64,000 nt of DNA from Paraburkholderia sp. BL9I2N2 (GTDB lineage: Bacteria > Pseudomonadota > Gammaproteobacteria > Burkholderiales > Burkholderiaceae), in the NCBI RefSeq assembly GCF_004339745.1, contig NZ_SMGP01000002.1, positions 992,001 through 1,056,000 of the forward strand. The letters are read 5' to 3'. The translations under genes were made by a program, and so were the position numbers. Shown here in pieces: positions 9,575 to 18,707 of the stretch. The notes under the pieces were generated by a model, which searched no databases, was not told where the DNA came from, and saw nothing but the letters and a program-made list of their open reading frames with translations. Positions within the stretch are counted from its first letter, which is position 1. The number at the start of each line of letters is the position of its first letter.

Positions 9575-9845
9575 GTCACGCCCCGCTCTTGTTGTCGGAT
9601 AGAAGGCGAATGCGCTGCGCATTCGGTGTTCGACAATCGATCAAGCAAGCGCTATGCCATTGAGCTTTTCGCGTACTAAACAGGTTGCATGCACGCGAAT
9701 AGCGCATCCCGGCCGGCATGGCTTCGATGCCATCGTACTGCGGCGGCCCATGATGCGCTAGTACGGTGCATTTGCGGCACCGCGGTGCGCCGCCGGGAAA
9801 TCCCTGAGCCATCCAATGAAATCGAATACGCACTGAGCGCGCATG
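9575..9845. other. Intergenic region upstream of the Anbu operon
   Basis: About 270 bases between the Anbu operon start and the terminator of the HU-like gene. No gene is supported. It must carry the operon promoter, but I see no clear operator. Confidence 0.4.
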
Positions 9846-9878
9846 AAAAATCCCCGTGGATTTGCACCCACGGGGATT
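9846..9878 (-). terminator. Terminator of the HU-like gene
   Basis: An 11-bp perfect stem (AATCCCCGTGG / CCACGGGGATT) with an 8-base loop, followed on the minus strand by a short T run. It lies about 97 bases after the stop of the HU-like gene. Confidence 0.85.
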
Positions 9879-9974
9879 CGGACAACGTGCACTGCGGATC
9901 GTCCCCAAGGGGACTTCCTTCGAAGCGTCTCAAGCGTCAACCATTGTTAAGCAACGGCAACGCGTGCAACGCGA

Positions 9975-10427
9975 TCAGCCTGCAGCTGCGTCTTTCAGCT
10001 TCTTCAGCGGACGTGCCTTGATGCGCACGCTAGCCGGCTTGGCCGGGAACCAACGCTCTTCGCCCGAGAACGGGTCTTTGCCGAAGCGCTTCTTCTTCGC
10101 CGGCACAGCTTGCACGACGATCTTCAGAAGACCCGACAGCGTGAATTCGCCAGCGCCCTTCTTGTGCACGGCGCCGAGGATCGTGTCTTCGAGCGCGGCC
10201 AGAACAGCCTTGGCGGTCTTCGGTTCCACAGCAGCGCGTTCAGCGACGTGTGCAGCCAGCGAGGCCTTCGTGAAGGTGTCCTTGATCGGCGACGGAGCGC
10301 TGGACGCCTTCACGGCGACCTTCTTAGCTGCGACGGCCTTCTTCGCAGGAACTTTCTTTGCAGCAACCTTCTTGGTCGGTACCGGGGCAGCAGCCTTCTT
10401 GGCCACCTTTTTTGCGGAAGTCGGCAT
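9975..10427 (-). CDS. HU-family DNA-binding protein with histone-H1-like N-terminal tail
   Basis: 150 residues in two parts. Residues 1-50 form a low-complexity tail rich in Lys, Ala and Pro (AKKVAKKAAAPVPTKKVAAK), similar in composition to histone H1. Residues 55-150 are an HU/IHF domain: helical dimerisation region (FTKASLAAHVAERAAVEPKT), the GEFTLSGLLKIVVQ strand, and a DNA-binding arm containing KKKRFGKDPFSGEERWFPAK. It should bind DNA non-specifically and compact the nucleoid. The ATG at 10427 (MPTSAKK) has AGGAGA upstream; the open frame further up lacks HU similarity. It is monocistronic with its own terminator. Tailed HU proteins are known in beta-proteobacteria. Confidence 0.92.
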   Translation of the reverse strand: MPTSAKKVAKKAAAPVPTKKVAAKKVPAKKAVAAKKVAVKASSAPSPIKDTFTKASLAAHVAERAAVEPKTAKAVLAALEDTILGAVHKKGAGEFTLSGLLKIVVQAVPAKKKRFGKDPFSGEERWFPAKPASVRIKARPLKKLKDAAAG

Positions 10428-10734
10428 GTTTCTCCTACCTGTTGTGGTCAGTGAATTGCACGAAGCGCACACGGTATGTGCACGCTTCAACGCCGGATTC
10501 TACAAGCGCTAATACGATTTGCGCGACTCTTTTATGTATAACAGCGAAGGTTTGTTGCGCGGCGCAGACTGCGCAACACATTTTGATGCTTGTTTTAGCG
10601 GGTAAACGTGCGTCGAGGGGCCTGGCAACACCAACACGTAACGTACGTTACACGCCATTTCGATGCATGAATAACGGCACTTTCTGCGTGGACGATGACC
10701 GGTGGCTCGCTCGTCGTCGCCTTCCATGCGGCGG
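10428..10734. other. Intergenic region upstream of the HU-like gene
   Basis: About 300 bases with no supported gene. The part next to the HU-like gene should hold its promoter and the far end is the 3' region of the Sel1-repeat gene. I see no further structure. Confidence 0.4.
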
Positions 10735-10775
10735 AAAAAACACGCCCCCTGCTGCGAAAAGCGCTGCAAGGGGCG
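10735..10775 (-). terminator. Terminator of the CpdB-Sel1 unit
   Basis: On the minus strand, CGCCCCTTGCAGC pairs with GCAGCAGGGGGCG (two mismatches) around a short loop and is followed by GTGTTTTTT. It lies about 50 bases past the stop of the Sel1-repeat gene. Confidence 0.75.
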
Positions 10776-10826
10776 GCCAATCTCGCCCTGCGACAGAAAA
10801 TCGCGGGCGGCAGTCGAAACACTTTT

Positions 10827-11573
10827 TTACTGCCGGCTGACGTGTTTGAGATCGTGTTCGCTCTCCTTCACGTGAGCCCAATACTCGTTTTCGTCGCGCA
10901 GCAAGCCGAGCTCGCCGTTGCGATACGCCATCGCCAACGCGAGGTTGGCTTCGGGTAACTCCGCATTGGCCGCGCGCGTGAGCCATTGCAGCGCCAACGC
11001 GTCGTTGTGCGGCAGCGTCGCGCCGAAGCGATACTCGTTGGCGAGCTGGAACTGCGCGAGCGGCAGCCCCGCTTGCGCCGCCTGTTCGAGCCAGCGAATC
11101 GCCAGGCCTGCGTCACGCGGCACGCCGTAGCCGTTGCGATAGAGCGTCGCGAGATCGTAGGCGGCCTGGGCATCGCGCGAATCATGCGATGCCGCCAGCG
11201 TCAGCCAACGGCGGCTTTCCACGTAGTCCGGCACGACGCCGGGCAAGCCGCGCAACAGCAGATGCCCGAGCGTGGCTTGCGCGCGCGGCGCGCCGTCGAG
11301 TGCGAGTTGCCGGTAAAGCTCGACGCCTTCGCGTTGCTCGTCGATCTGTGGCGAACTCACCAGCACGTCCGCGAGCGCTTCACGCGCGGCCGCGTTGCCG
11401 AACGCCGAGGTCAGCCGCAACCGCCACAGCGGCCAGGCCGCATGCGTCGCCGTGCCCTGCATCTGCCAGTCGTCGATCTGCACGTTGGACACGCGCGTGG
11501 CCGCCACCGTGGCGAGCGCCCCCGCGCAGATGGCCACGGCCGCCGCCAGCGTCAAAGAGACGCGCGCGTTCAT
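10827..11573 (-). CDS. Sel1-like repeat (TPR-like) protein
   Basis: 248 residues. An N-terminal hydrophobic segment (about 8-26) is a signal peptide or membrane anchor, so the repeats are probably periplasmic. At least three or four Sel1 repeats follow, with the typical spacing A-x-LG-x-L and YRNGYGVPRDAGLAIRWLEQ. Sel1 repeats are protein-binding scaffolds. The ATG overlaps the TGA of the upstream nucleotidase gene (ATGA), indicating translational coupling, so the two products may work together, but the partner is not known. Confidence 0.85.
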   Translation of the reverse strand: MNARVSLTLAAAVAICAGALATVAATRVSNVQIDDWQMQGTATHAAWPLWRLRLTSAFGNAAAREALADVLVSSPQIDEQREGVELYRQLALDGAPRAQATLGHLLLRGLPGVVPDYVESRRWLTLAASHDSRDAQAAYDLATLYRNGYGVPRDAGLAIRWLEQAAQAGLPLAQFQLANEYRFGATLPHNDALALQWLTRAANAELPEANLALAMAYRNGELGLLRDENEYWAHVKESEHDLKHVSRQ

Positions 11574-13639
11574 TGGTTGAGGTTCACGGAGTAGACCGCG
11601 AGACCCTTGCCGGTACCGTCATCGGCCCGGATCTGGGCGACGTTGCTGATGCCGTTGGCCTGCGCGAGCGCTGTGAGGTTCGGCGCCGACAGGAAGGTCA
11701 CCGGACCGGCTGTCGCCACCTTCGTGAAGCGCCAGCTACGATCGCTGCCGTTGCTCGCCGCCTTGATGGTCTGCGCTTTCTTGATGTAGGCGATCAGCAC
11801 GTCGCGGCTCGCATCCGGCGACGCGTAAATCGTCTTGCTGCCGTCGAGCCCCGGGAAATTTCCGCCGCCGCTCGCGCGATAGTTGTTGGTCGCGACGATG
11901 AACGACTGCGTATCCGAGATCGCCGCGCCCTGATATTTCAGGTTGCGAATCCGGCTGCCGACCGCCTGCGTCACGTCGATTTCGTAGCTGAAGTCCTTCG
12001 ACGTGATCATGTCGAAGTTATAGCCGGGATACGTGCTGACGAGTGCCTGCGCCGCCGTGTTGGCCGGATCGATCGTGTTGAAGCGCTTCGCCGCGGTTTC
12101 GAGCCACGCTTTCAGATCGGCGCCCGTCACCTTCACCGCGTAGATCGTGTTCGGATACAGGTACAGGTCGGCGGCGTTGTTGATCGCCACGTTGCCTTGC
12201 GCGACGTCGGTGAAATCGTTACCGCCGCCAAAGCCGCTCTTGAACGGCGCGCTCACCGACAGCACCGGAATGCCCGCATATTGCGGCAGATTCGCGTTGA
12301 TGTAGTCCTGCGTGTAGGCCGCTTGCGCCTGGTTGACGATCTCGATGGCCGACACGTCGCCCACATCGGCAAAGTAGGTGGTCATGCGGAAATCGGTCGT
12401 GCCGATCGGCGTTTTCACATAGTTGATGGTCGCGGCGTGTTCGGCAGCGATCGCCTGCGAGACTGCCGGGTCGACCGCCACGTAGCTGTTATCCGCGTTC
12501 TGGATCGAGCGGGCTTGCGCGGTGCTCGCGTTGAGGTCCACCGTCCACGTGCCGTTCGTGTAGTTCAGCGCGAGCTTGATCACGCCGAGATGCTTGCCCC
12601 AGAAATTCGCCATCACGGTCGGCACGCCGTTGACGGTGCCCTTCACCTTGTCGACACCCGGCAGGTTGAATTGCGTGACGGTGCTGTTTTTATCGGGGAA
12701 AACCTGGTGCGAGTGGCCGATCAGCATCGCGTCGATGCCGGCCACTTTCGAGAGATAGTAGCTGCCGTTTTCCATCGACGGCGAATACGTCGAGTTATCG
12801 AGCCCGCCATGCGACATCGCCACGATGATCTGCGCGCCCTTCGCCTTCATTTCCGGCACGTACTTCGAGGCGCTTTCCACGAGCCCTTGCGTGTAGACGT
12901 TGCCGTCGAGCCAGCGTTTGTCCCACGCCATGATGGCGGGCGGCGTAAAGCCGATCACGCCGATCTTCACCGGCGCGCTGACGGTCTTGCCGTCGGGCGT
13001 CGTGGCCGTGATCGTGCGTTCGAGGATCGTGTACGGCTTGAAGATCGGCTGCTGCGATTTCGCGCCGAGCACGTTGGAGAGCACCAGCGGAAAGTTCGGC
13101 CCCGCGCAGGCCGGCTGCGACGCGACCGGGCTCATGTTCGGCACGTCGAACGCGCTGCCGGTCACTTGCGCGAGAAACGGCAGGCCGTAGTTGAATTCGT
13201 GATTGCCGATCGTGCCCGCATCGTACTTCAGCAGATTCATGACCTTGTAGACGCCGAGCGTGGTCTTGCAATCGACCGGCGCGACCTGCGCCTGATAGTC
13301 GGCGAGCGCGGTGCCCTGGATCGTGTCGCCGTCGTCGAGCAACAGGGTGTTGGGGAATTCCTTGCGCGCCGCCGCGATCAGCGTCGCCGTGCGCTCGAGG
13401 CCGAGCGACTTGTCTTCCGCCAGCTTGTAGTAGTCGTAGCTGAGCAGATTGGTGTGGATGTCGGTGGTCTCCAGCAAGGCGAGAGTCGCGGTCGTGCCGT
13501 TCGCCACTTGCGGCGCAGGCGTGTCGACACTGCTGCTGCATGCTGTTATACCGATCGCGCTCAGCGCACCCACGGTACCCAATGCGCCGATCGCGCCACG
13601 CGCGCGCAGCCGCTTTCCTGCCATCAAGGTCACTCGCAT
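11570..13639 (-). CDS. cpdB: 2',3'-cyclic-nucleotide 2'-phosphodiesterase / 3'-nucleotidase, lipoprotein
   Basis: 689 residues, CpdB family. An N-terminal lipoprotein signal ends in GITACSSS with Cys near residue 34. The calcineurin-like metallophosphatase domain follows, with metal motifs ETTDIHTNLLSYDY, LLDDGDTIQGTALADY, GNHEFNYG and GHSHQVFPD. The second half is the 5'-nucleotidase C-terminal substrate-binding domain (ATNNYRASGGGNFPG). It should hydrolyse 2',3'-cyclic nucleotides and 3'-nucleotides in the periplasm, feeding nucleoside salvage. The first ATG (13639) is used; a second at 13624 is possible. The gene is followed by a coupled Sel1-repeat gene. The symbol is by family resemblance. 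Confidence 0.9.
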   Translation of the reverse strand: MRVTLMAGKRLRARGAIGALGTVGALSAIGITACSSSVDTPAPQVANGTTATLALLETTDIHTNLLSYDYYKLAEDKSLGLERTATLIAAARKEFPNTLLLDDGDTIQGTALADYQAQVAPVDCKTTLGVYKVMNLLKYDAGTIGNHEFNYGLPFLAQVTGSAFDVPNMSPVASQPACAGPNFPLVLSNVLGAKSQQPIFKPYTILERTITATTPDGKTVSAPVKIGVIGFTPPAIMAWDKRWLDGNVYTQGLVESASKYVPEMKAKGAQIIVAMSHGGLDNSTYSPSMENGSYYLSKVAGIDAMLIGHSHQVFPDKNSTVTQFNLPGVDKVKGTVNGVPTVMANFWGKHLGVIKLALNYTNGTWTVDLNASTAQARSIQNADNSYVAVDPAVSQAIAAEHAATINYVKTPIGTTDFRMTTYFADVGDVSAIEIVNQAQAAYTQDYINANLPQYAGIPVLSVSAPFKSGFGGGNDFTDVAQGNVAINNAADLYLYPNTIYAVKVTGADLKAWLETAAKRFNTIDPANTAAQALVSTYPGYNFDMITSKDFSYEIDVTQAVGSRIRNLKYQGAAISDTQSFIVATNNYRASGGGNFPGLDGSKTIYASPDASRDVLIAYIKKAQTIKAASNGSDRSWRFTKVATAGPVTFLSAPNLTALAQANGISNVAQIRADDGTGKGLAVYSVNLNQ

Positions 13640-13797
13640 CCTTACCGCCCTCCGGTTTTATTGTGTTGTCATGCCGGACCATCGGGCCGGCTTTGCATTA
13701 CAAACAATTACAGAGGCGCAAGAGTACGGTGGGTTTATGACACTGATTTGTATGGCATTAGATAGCCATAAGTAATCCGCACACGAGGATCACGGGC

Positions 13798-15270
13798 TTA
13801 CCGCGCGAGCCGCGGCAGGATGCCGGCGAGCTTCGTGAGCGCGGCGTCGATGTGCTCGACCGCGATATTGCCGTAGCCGAACATCAGGCCCGGCTGCGCC
13901 TTCGCGCGTAGATGAAACGGCGCGAGTCCATACAGGCCGATCGATGCTTCACGCGCCGCGTTCACCACCGCTTCTTCCGTCAGCGGCGCTCTCAAACGCG
14001 CCGCCATGTGGATGCCGGCCGTCGGCACGATCGGTTCGAACCAGGGCGCGAGGCCGCCGCGCAGATGGTCGAGCAGCATCTCGCGGCGCGCCGCGTAAGT
14101 CTTGTGCATGCGCCGCAGATGCTTGGCGAAATCGCCGTTGAGCATGAAGGACGCGAGCGCGGTTTGCGTGAGCGTGCAGCCGTGCCAGTCGCCGATCTGA
14201 CGCGCCTTGATGAGCGCACCATAGAGCGAGGCCGGCGGCACCACATAGCCGACTCGCAGTTCAGGAAAGATCGTCTTCGAAAACGTGCCGACGTAGGCGA
14301 CGAGTCCGGCGCGATCGAGGCTTTTCAGCGGCTCCATCGGCCGGCCTTCGAAACGGTACTCGCAGTCGTAGTCGTCCTCGATGATCACCGCGCCGCGTTT
14401 CTGCGCCCATTCGAGCAACTCGACGCGGCGCTCGAGGCTCATCGGCATGCCGAGTGGGAACTGATGCGAAGGAGTCACGTAGACGAGCCGCGCCTTGTCC
14501 GGCAGTTTGCTGACGATCAGGCCTTCGGCATCCACCGGCACGGGCACCACGCGCGCGCCGGTGGCCTTCAGGCACGCATGCGCCGGCGTATATCCAGGGT
14601 CCTCGATCGCCGCAACTTCGCCGGCACGCAAAGTGATGCGCGCCAGCAGATCGAGCGCGTGCTGCGCGCCTTGCGTGACGATCACGTCTTCCCAGTTGCT
14701 GGCGACGGCGCGGTTGAAGGCCAGGTAGCGCGAGATCGCGAGGCGCAGTTCCTGCTCGCCGGCCGTGTCGCGATAGATGCCGGGGCCGCGCGCTTGCGCA
14801 CGCAACGCGTGATTCACGCAGCGGCGCCAGACGTCGAAGGGAAACAGCGTCTTGTCGGTCGCGCCGCCGACGAAGTCCTGCGGCGACGCCACCGAAGGCC
14901 GCGGCAACGGCAAGCTCTCGGGCATCTCCTCCCACAGCGGCTGGGCGCGCGCGGCCGCCTTCACCTTGGCCCGCTCGCGCGACGACTCCGCCGCCCGCGC
15001 ATGCGCGGAGCGCTCCACCGGCAGACGCTCCAGACCATCGGCGACGAAGGTGCCCGAGCCGCCACGCGCGCTCAGATAGCCCTCGGAGAGCAGCCGCTCG
15101 AACACGTCGAGCGTGGTCTTGCGCGACACGCCCAGTTGCGTGGCGAGATCGCGCGTGGACGGCAGGCGCGTGCCGCCCGCGAGACGCCCTTCGAGAATGC
15201 CGGCGCGCAACTGCCGATAGATCTGTCCGGAGAGATCGTGATGCCCTTCGACCGCGATATGGATTTCCAT
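13798..15270 (-). CDS. MocR/PdxR-type GntR regulator with aminotransferase domain
   Basis: 490 residues. An N-terminal GntR winged helix (about 10-80; LPSTRDLATQLGVSRKTT and EGYLSARGGSGTFVADG) is joined by a linker to a fold-type-I aminotransferase domain. The PLP-binding lysine is in YVGTFSKTIFPELRVGYV, and the IIEDDYDCEYRFEG aspartate that binds the PLP ring is present. MocR proteins regulate vitamin B6, GABA or amino-acid genes and are usually not active transaminases. It lies downstream of the POT transporter gene but behind a terminator, so it is probably a separate unit. The target is not identifiable here. Confidence 0.92.
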   Translation of the reverse strand: MEIHIAVEGHHDLSGQIYRQLRAGILEGRLAGGTRLPSTRDLATQLGVSRKTTLDVFERLLSEGYLSARGGSGTFVADGLERLPVERSAHARAAESSRERAKVKAAARAQPLWEEMPESLPLPRPSVASPQDFVGGATDKTLFPFDVWRRCVNHALRAQARGPGIYRDTAGEQELRLAISRYLAFNRAVASNWEDVIVTQGAQHALDLLARITLRAGEVAAIEDPGYTPAHACLKATGARVVPVPVDAEGLIVSKLPDKARLVYVTPSHQFPLGMPMSLERRVELLEWAQKRGAVIIEDDYDCEYRFEGRPMEPLKSLDRAGLVAYVGTFSKTIFPELRVGYVVPPASLYGALIKARQIGDWHGCTLTQTALASFMLNGDFAKHLRRMHKTYAARREMLLDHLRGGLAPWFEPIVPTAGIHMAARLRAPLTEEAVVNAAREASIGLYGLAPFHLRAKAQPGLMFGYGNIAVEHIDAALTKLAGILPRLAR

Positions 15271-15392
15271 CCGGCTGGCTACCTTGCGTATCCGGGAAAC
15301 GGTTATTTGAAAAGACCAATGGCAACCGTTAGCTTACCTCTGCCCGTGCTATCCGATGGCCATTCAAGCGCGTGCGCGGCGCCTCCAGATAC

Positions 15393-15428
15393 AAAAATGG
15401 CGCGCCGTGCATTGCAAGGCGCGCCATT
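15393..15428 (-). terminator. Terminator of the POT transporter gene
   Basis: Perfect 11-bp inverted repeat AATGGCGCGCC / GGCGCGCCATT, followed on the minus strand by a run of five T. It lies 56 bases after the transporter stop codon. Confidence 0.85.
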
Positions 15429-15483
15429 CAAGTTTTGCCAGCGCACGCCGTGACGTGCGCCGCGTTTGGCATCCGGAACGCGA

Positions 15484-17025
15484 TTACTCCGCCACTACCC
15501 CATTCAATGCCGCGGTTTGCCGCGCGGTCGCACGCGCCTCATCGCTGCAACGTTGATGTTCGCGCGAAAGCTTGCGCATCAACGGCAGCAACAGAACCGC
15601 CACCAGCGCACCCACTGCCGCGAGCCAGCCGAGGCCGGTAAACAGCTTCGTATAGAGCGGCAACGATTCGAGCGGATCCATATCGCCCGCCGGCATCTGC
15701 GCGAAATTCGCGACCACGCTGCCCAGATATTGCGACACGCCGGTCGCCACGAAGTAAGCGCCCATCATGAAACCGCTCATGCGCGCCGGTACGTAGCGCG
15801 CGATCATGGCGAGTCCCAGGCCGCTCACCAGCAGTTCACCGAGCGAATACAGACCGTAGCCGCCCACCATGAACCACGACGACACGCGCCCGTTCACCGC
15901 GTACTTACCGCTCGCCGCGTAGACGAAGAAGCCGGCCGCGACCACCGCGAAACCGAACGCATACTTCACCGCTACCGGCACGTCCTTGCCGCTCTTCGCG
16001 AGCTTCGTATAAAGCAGTGCGAGCAGCGGGCTCAGCAACATGATCCAGATCGGGTTGAGCGCCTGGAACTGCGCGGCGCTCCACGTGAACAAGGTTTCGC
16101 CGAACAGCGTGAAACGCGGGTCGACGTTGCGCAGCGCGAACAGCGTAAGCGACGTCGACATCTGCACGTAGAACACGAAGAACAGGATCACTTGCGCGGT
16201 CAGGATCAGCGCGGCGACCAGCCCCGAGCGCTCCGAGCGTTCGCACTTCATCAGCATGTAGCCGAAGATCGCCAGAATCGCGACGCCCGCCGTGTATACG
16301 CAGGCCACCGCGATCGCCTTGTGCTGCAGCACGAACATGGTCGCCGCGCCGAGCGCGAGGCCACCCAGCGCGACCGCGCCGACGCGCTTCCAGCGCACCG
16401 GTTCGGCGTCCGGCGCGGAGCCGATATGCGCGAGCGTGCGGAACATGATGAAGTAGTTCAGCACCGACAGCAGCATCCCCGCGCAGCAGACGGCGAAGGC
16501 CGTATGCCAGCCCCAATGGTCCTTGATCCACGGCGTGGCGAGCATCGACACCGTCGAGCCGATGTTGACCGCCATGTAGTAGATCGTGAACGCGCTGTCG
16601 ATGCGCGCGTCGTCGCCTTCATAGATGCGGCGCACGAGATTCGCGGCGTTGGCCTTGAAGAGACCGTTGCCGACCACGATCACGCCGAGCGACGCGTACA
16701 TATAGGCAAGCTGGTCATTGGGCAACGCCAGCATGAAATAGCCGACGGACAGCACGCCGGCGCCGAAGATCATCGTGCGGCGCGCGCCGAGAATCTTATC
16801 GCCGATCCAGCCGCCGATCGACGGCGACGCATACACCAGCGCCGTGAATGCGCCCCACGTGAGGGTGGCGTGGCTGTCGGTGAATTGCAGCTTGTCGATC
16901 ATGAACAGCACGAGCAGCGCGGCCATGCCGTAGTAGCCGAAACGCTCCCACATCTCGATCAGAAAGACGGTCGAAAACGAACGGGTCTGCGAGACGCGTG
17001 CGCTGGGCGGATTGGATGAATTCAT
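15484..17025 (-). CDS. POT-family proton-coupled di/tripeptide transporter
   Basis: 513 residues, inner-membrane symporter of the POT/PTR family (DtpA-like). The proton-coupling motif ExxER is seen in EMWERFGYYG near residue 24, and the family signature around GNGLFKANAANLV. The hydropathy fits 12-14 helices. It imports di- and tripeptides with protons. Two adjacent ATG codons exist (17028 and 17025); the second is favoured because AGAGG lies 6 bases before it. The gene is divergent from the XRE-cupin/oligopeptide ABC region across a 930-base gap, so the neighbourhood offers two parallel peptide uptake routes. Confidence 0.92.
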   Translation of the reverse strand: MNSSNPPSARVSQTRSFSTVFLIEMWERFGYYGMAALLVLFMIDKLQFTDSHATLTWGAFTALVYASPSIGGWIGDKILGARRTMIFGAGVLSVGYFMLALPNDQLAYMYASLGVIVVGNGLFKANAANLVRRIYEGDDARIDSAFTIYYMAVNIGSTVSMLATPWIKDHWGWHTAFAVCCAGMLLSVLNYFIMFRTLAHIGSAPDAEPVRWKRVGAVALGGLALGAATMFVLQHKAIAVACVYTAGVAILAIFGYMLMKCERSERSGLVAALILTAQVILFFVFYVQMSTSLTLFALRNVDPRFTLFGETLFTWSAAQFQALNPIWIMLLSPLLALLYTKLAKSGKDVPVAVKYAFGFAVVAAGFFVYAASGKYAVNGRVSSWFMVGGYGLYSLGELLVSGLGLAMIARYVPARMSGFMMGAYFVATGVSQYLGSVVANFAQMPAGDMDPLESLPLYTKLFTGLGWLAAVGALVAVLLLPLMRKLSREHQRCSDEARATARQTAALNGVVAE

Positions 17026-17953
17026 CATGTACCTCTTGTTCAAACGGTTGCGGCGTCGCGCGAACTGGCCGCGCGGCGCGTGAAACGGAATCTGGAAAGA
17101 CAGTCGGCGAAGCGTGCGCGTCACCGGTGCGATAGGCACCACACGGCACCGCGCGGCCACAGCGCGTAGGCGCGCTCATCCGCGCGCTAGAGCGCCAAAC
17201 CAGCAGATAAACCAGGGGATGGGATCGAGGCCCGCCTCGCGAAACGCCCCGCAGGAAGTCCCCTTGAGGGAACCTGCGCCACACCGGGCTCGGACTCCGG
17301 CATGCGGAGCGGGCTCAATGATAAAGCATCGCGACGAACGGGGATTTCGAGGCCGACAGAGAGCGGCGTTGCCACGCGGTGGCAGGCGCAAAGCCCGCGG
17401 CGGGAAAAATCGGCAGTGATGGTCATGTCCTTACGCCGGCTGCCGTTCGGTTGGAACGTGCCGGACAGTGCTCCACCGCGCAGGATCGCCGCGGGCGGAA
17501 TGAAAAACAGCGGCCGGGTTCGCGTGTGGTGTGCACGTGCGCGCCCTTCCGCAAGCGGGGCTGATTCTGCAAACAGAAACATCCTGAGTCACTCAGGGAA
17601 TTCACTGATCCGGCGTCAATAACCTGTCGTTACACGCCATACGCCTTGGCCGCAGCGGCGCTTGCCATCGAAAATAGTCTTTCGTGTCATACGTTTAATC
17701 TTCCTGATACTCATATTGCATAACCGCGGTTAGCGGCGGGCAATACTGCAGCCGTTACTGCGTTTGTTTGCTATTTCTCGAAATAACCAGTCAATTTGGC
17801 TGGGATTAGTTTCGGTTCTGGCAACATAGAGTGTCGTCTCGAAATGTGGTCTCTCGCAGCACCGGGGCTAAAAGACCCGAAGCCCGGCCTGGACGCAATC
17901 AAACCATATTTACTTATATCAAACAAATTTTGACGGGCTAATTTCCTCCTGCT
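17026..17953. other. Long gap between divergent POT and XRE-cupin genes
   Basis: 928 bases without a credible gene. The half near the transporter is very GC-rich and shows open frames on both strands, none resembling a known protein. The half near the regulator, from about 17640, is AT-rich and must contain the XRE-cupin promoter. No tRNA or mobile element is visible. Confidence 0.5.
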
Positions 17954-18526
17954 ATGGTCACGACAATTCAAAAAAGCAATCCGGCACTAGAAATCGGCAG
18001 CAAGATCCGCGCACTGCGCCAACGGCTCAAGCGGACGCTGGATGACACGGCAACCGCGGCGGGGATTTCCAAGCCGTTTTTGTCGCAAGTCGAGCGCGGG
18101 CTGGCGTCACCGTCCATCACTTCGTTGGCCGGTATCGCCCACGCACTCGGGGTCACGGTGCAGTATTTCGTCGACACGCCCAGCGAAGAACGCAGCGTGA
18201 GTCGTGGCGATCAGTTGAAGTTTTTCGGTTTTGCGGACTCGGCCAATCTGTTTGCGCGGCTGACCAACGTGACGGGCGGCCGTCAGCTCGAAGCGATCCT
18301 CGTGAGGATGCCGCCCGGGCAGAAGCGCTCCGAAGTCACCACGCATGCCGGGGAAGAGTTTGTGTATGTGATCGACGGCGAAGTGTCGTTGACGCTGGAA
18401 GGCAAGACGTTCGTGTTGCACGCGGGAGACAGCGCGCATTACGAATCGACGGTGCCGCACAGCTGGGTGAACACCGCGCGCATCGAGTCGGTGGTCGTCT
18501 GGGTGGGCACACCAAGACTGTTCTAA
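17954..18526 (+). CDS. XRE-family regulator with C-terminal cupin domain
   Basis: 190 residues. The N-terminal helix-turn-helix (about 14-70) reads IRALRQRLKRTLDDTATAAG then SKPFLSQVERGLASPSI, typical of Cro/CI-type regulators. Residues 110-188 form a cupin with THAGEEFVYVIDGEVSLTLE and the ligand-binding HYESTVPHSW block. This architecture (PuuR/HipB-cupin class) senses a small molecule such as an amino acid, polyamine or peptide product. It sits 182 bases upstream of the oligopeptide ABC genes in the same direction and probably regulates them; that is inference. Confidence 0.92.
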   Translation: MVTTIQKSNPALEIGSKIRALRQRLKRTLDDTATAAGISKPFLSQVERGLASPSITSLAGIAHALGVTVQYFVDTPSEERSVSRGDQLKFFGFADSANLFARLTNVTGGRQLEAILVRMPPGQKRSEVTTHAGEEFVYVIDGEVSLTLEGKTFVLHAGDSAHYESTVPHSWVNTARIESVVVWVGTPRLF

Positions 18527-18707
18527 AGAGCAGGCACCTTATCCGGTTGAGCCGGCCGGGGATTGCCTGCATTACGAAATGTAAGGAATCCTGCATGTCG
18601 CGCTACCACCACGAGCAACAAGGGCCGCCCTGGCCCGAGCAACGCAGCTAAACGGGCGCCTTGGCGCCAGCGCGTTTCTCTCTCGACCTTTCCTGCGATC
18701 TCAACCG

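Noticed and set aside
11189..13765. An 858-codon open frame on the plus strand
   Set aside because: It is the antisense shadow of the cpdB and Sel1 genes: Arg-rich, no family resemblance, while the minus strand encodes clear metallophosphatase motifs.
13912..17019. Long plus-strand frames of more than 500 codons (13912-15453 and 15466-17019)
   Set aside because: Both are His/Arg/Gln-rich shadows of the MocR and POT genes, an effect of high GC at third positions.
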